Of a stretch of 64,000 bases of DNA, positions 14,501-24,900 are shown one piece after another. This DNA is from Episyrphus balteatus. Taxonomy: Eukaryota; Arthropoda; Insecta; Diptera; Syrphidae. The DNA lies in contig NC_079135.1 of assembly GCF_945859705.1 (NCBI RefSeq), positions 121,277,551 to 121,341,550 on the forward strand, read 5' to 3'. Under the pieces are notes generated by a model. That model was not told where the DNA came from and ran no database searches. It was given only the letters and a program-made list of their open reading frames with translations. A program made the position numbers and the translations under genes. How positions within the stretch are numbered: the stretch's first letter is position 1; each line of letters starts with the position of its first letter.

Positions 14501-16500
14501 AGCACCTTAAGAGGCTTTTGCACTCGTATGATGTATCCAAATGGCATGTTCAAAACTTCTTCAGAAGTTAGTAACAGTCTTTTTTTTTTTGTCCTTCAAA
14601 ATGTGATGATAATGTATGTTCGAGGTGGCCTAAACGGGAATAGCGCTATGCGAAGTGAATAGAGGAACTTCCGGTGGGAACAACTTCACACGATCTTTGG
14701 CTTTTCCTTTCGATTTTTTTGTATTGTGATAATTTTTTATTCGTTTTGTCTGTCGACAGTGACCATCATCATATTCGTCGGACACCAGAGAGTGCGGATT
14801 AATGTTGACACATAATGACGGCACTTATTATTGATGAAGGAAAGGTTTGGTTAAATGGGAATTATCAGTTGAATTTGCAGCAGTTTGTCATTGTAGCGGT
14901 CTTTTGGATGGGAAGACGACATGATGGAATGCAATTGCAAGTTTGCGAGGAACGGAGGAGGACACGCTTACAACAACGGCACGTCTGAATTAATTTAATA
15001 ATGTGCAACTTTAAACAGAGATTGTGAAAGTATGAATTTTTACTCGGAATGTTAAGTGATGTTTTTGTTATTTTTCTTGTTTTTATTTTGTGGAGCGACC
15101 TGTTTATAAGATTGTATGTTTTTTTTTGTAAACAGACATTTTTGAAACTTGTAATAAGCAGCTGATTTTCGTGGAGGTATTTCGACTGTAGTAAAAAGTA
15201 AGTCACTAGGCCGTTGTTTTGAAGGTCTGTCTGGCTGGATGCTTAGGAACGTCTAGTTTGGTTTTATTTTTATGTGCACGAAATATAATGTAATAGTGTA
15301 AAGGAGTTATTATAAAACGTAGCCAACTGGGTATGGGTAAAATTTTGAAATATTTTTTAATATTATGAGTTATTTCGTCAAAAATAGCCTTGATTTCGTA
15401 CTTTGAGTGCTTTTTTAGTACATTTAAGAATTACTCTCCACAATACAATGCATTGACAAATAGGCAGATTGTGAAAGATTGTCATTTACATTCTTAAAGC
15501 CTTCGTTTCCTTTTATAAGTTTTTCTCTATCAATTTAGTTTACTCGTTGTTACGTGAATGTTAATTTTATCGGTTGAAAGTTTGAAACAGAATCGTAAGA
15601 TCAAAACTGAGATATATTCAGAAACATGAAAGGAAAAAAATGATTTGAAATTGAAGGAAGTTTATTTTGGAGAATAATCCATTTAGAATTAAGAATTGTG
15701 TATTGCATTTTTTAACTATAAGTTCAGCTTGTAAAAGTTTTCTTGACTTAGTCTTGCAGTATGTTTTCTCGCATTCTTTTATTAGTAAAAATACCTCAAA
15801 TTAATTTGAAATGAGAGTTAGAATGTTTCATTTGTTTGTAATTAGAAATGCGAAAAGAGATTTAAAATACAAATAAAAATGTGGTGGGTCACGGTGGTGT
15901 ATGTGTAACATTTTTTTTTTCAAACTCTAAAAATGATTATATCGCTGGATAATGTAATCAACTCAATTTTCATCTTAGTAACTTTAACTGATAATAATTT
16001 AAATTATAATCATGACTTTCAATTCAAAAATTTGCTGTGAAACATTTTGTCTTGATTGGATTTCATTCAATGTCCTCAATTTTTTGGACAAGTGTTTCCA
16101 CTGTGCACCCCAACCACCAAATCATAACTCGTTCTAGAGCCATTTTCTTTTTTTTTTGTAAAAATGACGAAAATCACTATCCGTTGAAATTAGAAATAAT
16201 GGTATAGAAAAATGTTTTTAGGTAATAGTGCAAATTTTATAAAAATAAAAATGATTTTCCAGAAATTATGTACCGTGCTAGTTTAGAACGGATACCGCCC
16301 ATATAAATTGTGCGAATTATTGCAATTAACTTTAAAAATTTTACTTCGAAAATCAATAGTAGCTTCTTACGATTAATTCCACAGAACCTTTTTTTCTATT
16401 TTTACTTTTTAGTTCGATTTCAACACAATTTTGTATATGTAATTTTTCCTTAATATAAATAAAAAAACAGTTATTTTTTAAATAAGTACTTATTTGGGTA
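11600..16500. other. Upstream DNA, no gene recognised
   Basis: AT-rich DNA with short scattered ORFs only. A fragment at about 12748-12766 carries the GCGACCCAGTCGTG end motif of repeat family R. One copy of the dispersed CACGGTGGTGTATG-type motif is at 15887-15920. Nothing else was seen. Confidence 0.5.
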
Positions 16501-16731
16501 AAAAAAAAATTAATTATTTTTTGTGAATTTTTTGAAGTTATACTTCTTATGGGAGGGTGGGTATGAAAATTTACTTTTTGACAAGAATGTCAAAGGGATT
16601 ATGACGCGATCACCCTGGGTAGCAGGGCTGTCGTTTCACCTTTAGAGTACGCAGTACTTTAGTATTTAAAAATGCAGTACGCCACAGTACGGCAAACATA
16701 AAACACACAACACGTAGCAAGTTACATGTTT

Positions 16732-16830
16732 CATGTGGCAAGTTGCATGTGGCAAGTTGTATGTGGCAAGTTGCATGTGGCAAGTTGCATGTGGCAAGTT
16801 GTATGTGGCAAGTTGCGTGTGGCAAGTTGC
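16732..16830. repeat. 14-bp minisatellite in copy A
   Basis: About seven tandem units of ATGTGGCAAGTTGC with C/T variants. Copy B has about twice as many. The ORFs here are produced by the array itself. Confidence 0.9.
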
Positions 16831-17425
16831 CAGGGTTGCAAAAAGCTAACATTTCAGCTCAGCTCACAGCTCACCTCAAATTTGAGCTAGGTACCATAGC
16901 TTAGCTCATTTGAGCTGAGCTGAAAGTGAGCTGAGCTGAAAGTGAGCGCCCCAACTTCCAACGCCTATATCTCGGAATTTTGAAAAAAATGAAAAAAATT
17001 TTTTTGATGCCAAAAGGTAGCGGGGACTCTAACCTACATTTGGGTACAACTTCTATCCCTGTAGGTACACGCGTTCTCAAACCAGGAGAACTTAAAGGTA
17101 AAAAAAAGTTAAGCCCGATTCTGAAAAAAAAGGCATGATGTGGCGGTTTAACATGGAAGGCGATTTTTTAAAAATCTGATAATGTGCAAAGCGTAGGCCC
17201 ATGACACAAGCTATCATTTGGCACCACTCCCAAAAATTGCTCTCAAGCGGTTTAGCTTCCAGGAGCGTTCAAAGATTCGGGGATTTTTCGAAAAAAAAAT
17301 GTACCCCAACTTTCAAACGCGATTTTCTCGGAATTTTGAAAAAAGTCGTAAAACCGGATTGTACCTGATTTTTTTTATGATTAAAAAAGAAATATTTTAC
17401 TAAAAAAATAGAAATATATTTACTA

Positions 17426-17666
17426 TTAACCCTAGAAAGATAATCTACGTCTGTAAGACGTATGGCGTGTAAAGAACTGTTTTATCTAATTCAATTCAAA
17501 TTTCTGGGTTTTTGTTAAATTGATTTGATTTATTATATCACTTCTTTAAAATAATCTAAGTAATGAGTTAAATAAATATGACAAAAAGTGTTAACATAAC
17601 ACCAAAAATCTTTTTTAGAATCATACGTCTCTGAGACGTATATTATGATTATCTTTCTAGGGTTAA
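17426..17666. mobile_element. piggyBac-type MITE nested in copy A
   Basis: The 233-bp element begins CCCTAGAAAGATAATC (17430) and ends with its inverted form GATTATCTTTCTAGGG (17662). It is flanked on both sides by TTAA (17426-17429; 17663-17666), the target duplication of piggyBac elements. The termini match the known piggyBac CCCTAGAAAGATA end. Subterminal palindromes (TACGTCTGTAAGACGTA; TACGTCTCTGAGACGTA) lie inside each end. It has no coding capacity. Confidence 0.92.
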
Positions 17667-17849
17667 AAAACCAAGAGAAAGATCACGAAAAATTATCTGT
17701 TTTATTTATAAAAATATCCATGTGTTAAAATAATTCCATTAATAACTAGAACCAAACATCTTGAGCTATGGTGTTTTATAAAAATTTAAAATATCTTCAT
17801 ATTTCATTATACTTTCCAAATAAAAATCAATGTATCCTCTCACCCATCA

Positions 17850-18022
17850 CAGCTCAGCTCAGCTCACTTTACTTTAGCTCACCCAACAGCTCAGCTCAAC
17901 CATCAGCTCAGCTGACTTTCAGCTCAGCTCAAATGAGCTGAGCTATGGTACATAGCTCAAAAGTCAGCTAGCTCAAAATTTGAGCTGAGCTGTGAGCTGA
18001 GCTCAGCTCACTTTTGAGCTTT
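17850..18022. repeat. AGCTC/GAGCT simple-repeat array
   Basis: Dense, imperfect array of AGCTC and GAGCT words. A shorter one is at 16856-16945, so the core of copy A is bracketed by the same simple repeat. Matching arrays occur in copy B at 35898-36070 and 36995-37075. Confidence 0.85.
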
Positions 18023-18378
18023 GTAGCAACTCTGCAAGTTCCATATTGCTACTACTAGTGCTGAAGCACACACAATTCTCATAAAATAACCATATCGCAC
18101 ATTTTATGCTCAATTCATTTAGTTTCGTTAAGCGTATACCGTACGTTCTGAACCGCACAACATGTGTAAATTTCACAGAATAAATTGAAAACTACATGGA
18201 CGCAAGGAGGATGAAAGAATTAATATATTGTTCACTTGATAAAAATGTAAAAAAACGATGTGTGGATTAATTAATTTAATAATAGAAATTAAAAATATCA
18301 AATGAAATTCATTTACATATACTGAATGAGAAGTATAACTTTAGTCGCGTGTACATGTGTACACACACTCTTTTTTTC

Positions 18379-21300
18379 AAATACGAGACATTGATATTTT
18401 TTGATTAATAATAATTACTATTTATTATGGTTAAAAAAAAGACTGTCATTAGTCTTTAAATAATTTTGTCTTTAAGTAATTTTGTCTTTAAGTAATTTTT
18501 GAAAAAATTGCAATATCGTGAAAAAATATTTGATTAAACAAATTCAAAATTGGATATTCATGTGTTCGTTAACAGAAATGTTTGGTTTTAAAATTGTAAC
18601 GTAAAAAAAACATGTTTTACAAACCATTTTTGGGTCACTGCACAGTGGTACCGATTTCGAAGAAGGGCGGCCATGGGGATTTTTGGTTAAAGTAGCACCA
18701 AAATATGAAGGCACACTTGTTGGAATATATTTTTTTAGCAATAAAAACTTAAATTAAAATGAAAAACAATGACAAAATAAAGAATTTTTGACAGTCTTGT
18801 ATAAAAGTAAAGTAAGCTTGTCGTTTCTGTAGCTAGGAAGACCGTACGTTAAATCAAGTAGTTCTGATTTTTGATAGTTTTTGATAGTGATGAACATTTA
18901 AAGTTTTTGAAATGTCGAACGCAACATTGTCAAAAATGCATAACATGTTGAAAAAAACTGAATTTTTCAGTCTTTGGAATAACATTATATTATGTAAATT
19001 TTGTCCCAATTCTTAGATTCAAACTCATTCGTGCTATATTTTAAGAATAGGTTGGCAAAAGAGGTTTGAGTTGTGCATTTACGCACTTACATCGTCTTCT
19101 GTGTGTTCAAAGAAAAGAAGAGTTATCCGCTTTCCCAAGTCATGGTTTTTTTAAATTTTCAGAATTCAGGGGCAAAAATTCGATGAGTCACATATTTGAC
19201 AAATCCTCTCAGCATAATTTTTATTTTCCATCAAAGATTTCATTATGTTTAGTATATACATTGTGGAAAATAACAACAATAACCTCAAAGAAAAAAAAAT
19301 TATGTAAACTTTGTAAAAATAAGAAATATGTATGGGTATGTGAAACAGTGAAGTATAGTGGATGCGAAAGAGTCAGTCGCAGCCCGTCGAACTTTATCGC
19401 AGATAAAATCAAGTGTTTATGAAACTACACATTATAGAGACATTTTATAGGTATATATGAATTATGAATTCATTTTCATGACAACAACATAATAATAAAA
19501 TAATATTGTGAAGTGTTATAAAATAGTACATGCTTTATTCTTATATAGTTCCACAACAAAAAAAATCTTTAAAAATAATTTAAACCAAAATATACACCTC
19601 TTAGTTTGAGTTGATTTGAGTGCAAAAATAAAAACTTTGAAATTCAATTAGAGAACTTTTCATGCCCAATATTAAAAGTTCAGTTATTTTGTCAAAGTTT
19701 CTGCTACACCATCTTAAAGAGTGGCATTTTTATACCAATTATAAGGAACAACGACATCATTATGTTAACATCTATATTTTAGCCTATGGCCTACTAAGGA
19801 ACCACTGTGCACTGTGGCGTATGTGGAATATTTTTTTTTTTTGAACTGAACGGTAATGAAAACCAACGGGTAACTGAACCTATTGATATTTTATGAGTAT
19901 TTGAAAACAACTTGAGCTATTTGCACAATCATTGTTTTTTCGCAATTTTAAAATAATTGTTGAAATTACGAAAAGTTTTATTCAGATTTGCAATGCAATC
20001 AGTCAATATCTGAATTTTGGAAAATACATGAAAATGATGAATGAATTTAAGTTGTTTTAATAAAATAATAAATAAAAAAAAATTGGTTTCATGTTGCCCT
20101 CTTAAGCCCTGTCAATCGCTTCAAATTATCTGCTTTGCTGTCAATTGTCGATAGTTAACTTTGCTAGCCTTCATCCGCACCAACATGGATTATTATAAAA
20201 TTAAAGACAAATTGGTGAACTTTTTCGGTGTCATGGTGAAGTTTTTCAAGTTAACCCTTAAAGTGAGTTGGATGTCTTATGTAAACTATGAAAATAACAT
20301 GGAAAAACCTCTTTGAAAAATCATTAAAGTAGGTAAGTTAGGGCATTTTTGAAATATTTGTTTTATTTTGGCTGATTTCCAGTGTTTTCCATTTCGATAC
20401 TTCATTTTATCCAAAAACGATAACTTTGATCTATAAATTCATTCTTCATTATTATCAAATTGAAGATCCAAATAAAATTAGTTATAACCTTCTTATAAAC
20501 ATAAAACGCCTTGACCATGAACCTTTTTTACTATTGCTCCCTAACCCAATGCATTATAATAATATTCATGTTTAAATTCACATTGAAATAAAGAAGCAAA
20601 AAGCATAAATAACTCACAATAAGGCTTGACCTTTGAAGTGCGAGACTATATCATTTTTATAATATTTACAACTTGTATCTATAAGTACCTACCTTATGGA
20701 GCTACTACATACTAAAGGCCATCATAAAAAAAAACCCGGCTTTTACCGTATAAATTTCACTAGAATCGACAACCTTTTGCACCAAAGAATATAACCACAA
20801 AACCGCTTACATAATAACTATGAACATGTTCGGTCTATAGATGAATTTCCAAGCGCCAACAACAGCTCATTAAAGCCATATATATTGGCCACAATATAGC
20901 CACCTGTTTTGAGTTCATAGTCTTTACAACAAAAATAATAAAAAAACAAAATTAACTATACAAATAGAGAGACACCTTTACTCTATATGCAGCTCACGCA
21001 AGCTCACTTCTTTTGTGAACCACATCAGCATGTTGTATTTTTGTTTAGACCTCAGAAATAAAAACAAAAACAACAACAAAACAAAAATAATGTCATTTTG
21101 GCAAAAATTTGGCCCGAGAAAAATAATTTCCCCTCCAACCCCTTTTGTCTAAAACTATTCAGTCCCACGTGAATAGTGAACTACCATGCGTCGTCAATTC
21201 AAATATGCTGCCATGTGGAACGTTAATAATTATTCCGGCATGTAATTTATGTAGACCGAGCTTGGTTGCTTGGATTGGGGATATGTGTTGTATGTATCTT

Positions 21301-21546
21301 TCTATATCTCGGTTTTGTGAGATATTCCTCGCGCGGTGTAACCAAATGACTGCAGCGCCATAAGCGCCAACGCCATATTCATAGCAGAGTGTAACTATAA
21401 CATTGCGTAATGTCTGCATGGCTTAACTCTCGGGAATTGTTAGTCTAACGCTTTGCGACACTTCTGTGCATGTATAAGAGATCTATTGACGCTTTTATCT
21501 GCGCTGGCCCTAATTAAATTAGATTATTCATTCGCTTGTGTATTGT
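18379..21546. other. Upstream DNA next to the first coding exon
   Basis: No gene recognised. A small tandem of three GTCTTTAA-TAATTTT units is at 18447-18500. One CACTGTGGCGTATG-type motif is at 19807-19840. 21100-21500 is of mixed composition, not repeat-like, and contains CACGTG at 21167-21172; so close to the leader exon it may be regulatory. Confidence 0.45.
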
Positions 21547-21598
21547 TTTTTTTTTTTTTTAATTCGCCGCATTTTTATTTTTTTTTGTATCTTTCCAG

Positions 21599-21656
21599 TT
21601 TTTTAATGCGGCAGCTTTAAAGAAAGAGGAACTCATCTGTCATCATCATTTCCATA
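21599..21656 (+). other. dysc: 5' leader part of the first coding exon, with a 4-codon upstream ORF
   Basis: A long pyrimidine tract (21547-21590) ends in CTTTCCAG at 21591-21598, a good splice acceptor, so the first coding exon is probably preceded by an unseen noncoding exon. ATG at 21606 opens a 4-codon ORF that ends with TAA at 21618-21620. It lies in the same frame as the main ORF, so translation cannot start upstream and read through. The next ATG in frame is 21657, the start chosen here. Confidence 0.5.
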
Positions 21657-21923
21657 ATGACAGATTGCAGCAGCAGCATTCAGGGCTCGATGTGTTCAAC
21701 AACGGCGAGCGATGTCATCTCATCGTCGACTCGCAGTGCAATAGTATCGAATCCCCGAATTCGGGTGATTCGTTTGGTGCGTCCTAATTCGCGACGAATT
21801 TTGGTCACGCCCGACAACAATGTGACATTCGGATTCGCCATACGCGGTGGCAAGGAATTTGGCACGGGATTTTTTGTTTCGCGTGTGGAGAAGAGCAGTG
21901 AGGCTGATATCAAGGGATTGCGG
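21657..21923 (+). CDS. dysc: Coding exon 1: N-terminus and first half of PDZ1
   Basis: 89 codons, phase 0, ending in CGG followed by the strong donor GTAAGTA at 21924. Residues 1-30 are Ser/Thr-rich and probably disordered. From about residue 36 the PDZ1 fold starts; FGF plus AIRGG form the carboxylate-binding loop and GTGFFVSRVEK is the following strand. The domain breaks at ADIKGLR and continues as VGDQIIRVNGY in the next exon, the usual PDZ intron position before the conserved GD. The ORF runs on past the donor to 21986, but that tail is intronic. Confidence 0.9.
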
Positions 21924-24900
21924 GTAAGTAAAAATGGGTTTGTGGGTACTTTTTTTGACAGAGTGTACAACAGTGAGAGTGGTTAAAGGCTTGATTAACT
22001 GGTTAAACGGATTCAGTTTTTTTTTGTTGTTATTTTGTTTCAATATCGCCGGGAAGAATTGTCAGGAATGTGGGTCATGGAGACAGAATTTTTTTGTATT
22101 TTGTTGTTTTGTTCATTTTAGCTGGTTCGTTTATTGAAAGTTCGTGCGCTTCCACTTGACACAATTAGTAAAGTTTCACTTTGCTGAAATCTTAGGTACA
22201 TTTATACGCGATTATTGACTGGAAAAGAAGCGCAATGATGAACGGATTCCATCTGGCGGCGGTGATGATGATTATCATCATCATCATCATAATAATAATG
22301 ATGATAGTGAGTGAGTGAATGGATGGGATGATCCACGATGATATGTGAAATTGATGTTTGGTATTTTCTGTTGCCATTCACAGGGTAAGGAAGTAGCAAA
22401 TTGGTTAGATAGATTGTAAGTGTCTCTTTGGATTGTTTTTTTTTTTTGTATTGGCTTTAAAGCCAGATGTGATTTAATTGAAAGTAATAGAGAAAAAAAG
22501 GACAGATAACGGATTGTTTGTCCTATCGTAATATAACTGGAGAGATTAGATTAAGCGTGAAAATAGTTGTAACATTTGTGTGGTGAAAGAAAAACTTTCT
22601 TCATTTTAAAATTGTTGGTTTTCTTGGATACAAAGTTGTATGTGCTTTCTCGTGGGTGACAATTCAGCTGGATTTTTGGACAAAAATGAAAAAGAGTAAT
22701 AAATGAAGATGGTAAGTCATATGTTCGATCACGTTTTTGAAAGTACACATGAAAAAATGTAATCATATAGAAGATTTGTTTTTAAAAGTACCAACATAAA
22801 TATAATTTTCAGAAAGTTAGACAGCCAAAAGTAACGTTCGATTTACACGTAGAGACATACATATCTATTCTATAGTTGATATAAAAAGTAGTAAATTTTT
22901 TTTCTAGAAAAATCATAAAGTTTAAACATTTTTTCTCTTTTTTTTTGTGCATATCATAAAGTTTATGAAGTGATGTATTTCAAGAATTTCAGAACCTACA
23001 GACTGACAGAAGTTATAGTAATTAATATCTTTTTTCACTGTTTCCCAGTTAGTGGAATCAAATTAGATTTGTACCTCGGAATCCAGGGAAAGTCGATGAA
23101 TCAGTAAAACGAGTATAGGGCTGCATTATTAAAATGTCAAATAAGAAAGTTAAAAAAAAAAATTTCACCGCTCTCGATAACAACAACTTTTGAGGACCGT
23201 TTACTGTCATTCCGTATGAAAGCGTTCAATCGGAATTGCTGTCTCAGTTTAGATTTTGCTAAAACTTTTTAGGGATGTTCTCTAGGACTGTAAGGAAGCA
23301 AATCCATGATGATTTAATTTTAAGTTGCGTGGTATCCCCGGTACCCGCATTTGAACTTTTGGAAAACGTCATTTTCATGTTACTATAGTTTTGCGTCTAT
23401 TGAAGATATCGAGTTAATTTAAGATTTATTTTGTTGAAAAATATCTATATTTAATACAAGTTTTACAGATTCATCGACTTTCCTTGGATTCCGAGATTTT
23501 ACCAATTTTATGCTTAATTTTACTCGACTAAGTGATTTTTTCTAAATGAAATATGCTTCTTTAGAACTTATAAACTAAAAACTGAAAAAAGTCGCAGTTT
23601 TTCGCATTTCACGCTGTTCGCATTTCAAAGCTATCCGTATAATATTAAAAAATCTATCCTAACAGCACAAGAAATCGAAAAATTAGCGTTTTTTTTTTTG
23701 TAAGAAAAAAAGTTTGTATTTTCAAGTTTTAAAGTTTAATGATTTATTTTTGTTTTTTGTTTGAGGGGAACAATTTCAAACAAAAATAATGACTGATAAA
23801 ATGTAATAAACAGTTGCAACTGTTACTTCGAATAAAACAATGGAAAAGAGACCTGAACATTTTAACAAACGTTGCCATTTTAGTATTCTATGAAACTAGC
23901 TGATAGGATACCATTTTTCTCTGTACATTGATTTATTTTTTCAATCATTAAAAAACGAAAACATTTAAAAAGTATAATTGGTTTTTGTTAAAATACTTTC
24001 GAATTTTGTATAACATGTTAAAACTTCATTTAAACGGTCACTATGGCGTATGTGAAACATTTTATGCTATACAATTTTTGTTGGCTAATACTGTTTTTTA
24101 TTCTAAGCAAATAATGTAACCAATTGAATTTTAAGAAGCATTTCTTGATTATTAAAATTATTTAGTGGTCAGTTTTGACAATATTGAAATTCGGATAATA
24201 CTCTTCGCTACAGCAATTATAAATCATTTCGTTTTAAGTCTTTAGCTGAAGGTTTGCATTAAAACCAAAGGCAGTCAAATTTTTCAAAATTTGTTTTCAT
24301 TAAAAAATATTTTTTTTGTTATTTTCTCAAATAACGGTTCATATGATTTAGGCATTGGAACATGATGATTTTTGGTGTACAGGTTGGTATTGGCATGCTT
24401 TTGAATCTGTTTTTTCCGTTCGCTAGACCCATTTTAAGAGGTGAAATGTTCAAACTTGAAAAACGGTAGGTTAATTTAAAAACTATTTTTCTACAAAAAA
24501 AAACTTTATAAGGCAAATTTTTGTAAAATGCTACATTTGCAGAACAAAATTTTTTGAAAAATAATTTTTGTGTGACCTCTGACCCCTTATACATTTTTAA
24601 ACATTTCATAGATTGAAATACAACGCAATACCAATCTGTATACCAAAAATCAGCTAGTAAGTCATTTATAAAGGGCAAGAAAAAAAAACAAGGAATGAGA
24701 TTCAAAAAAAAAAAAAAAAAAATTTTAAGCCGAACATTTTGAGTCCTGTGGGTCGTATTATCAATATTGGATTCTTCTTCAAATGTTTTAAATATAAATC
24801 ACGGCAAAAATAAAAACAAATAATATGCAGCGAATAAAAAATTGGTAGGCTTTGAAAACGATAGGTACTAATAAAATTATAAAATTACGAGCTCGCATTC

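Larger units (their letters stand above)
16532..18378. mobile_element. Composite non-autonomous repeat, copy A
   Basis: This stretch matches 35541-37472 in inverted orientation over most of its length. One end is TTGAAGTTATACTTCTTATG (16533-16552). The other carries the inverted form of AAGTTATACTTCT (18329-18341), followed by a shared tail with GTGTACATGTGTACAC and a T run. Inside are a 14-bp minisatellite, AGCTC-type arrays on both sides, a non-repetitive core, and a nested piggyBac-type MITE. No transposase ORF is present, so it is probably moved by an enzyme encoded elsewhere; superfamily unknown. Confidence 0.75.

Noticed and set aside
24319..24705. 128-codon minus-strand ORF
   Set aside because: It spans a MITE and its inverted ends; the composition is Phe/Lys-rich as expected of AT-rich noncoding DNA and no domain is visible.
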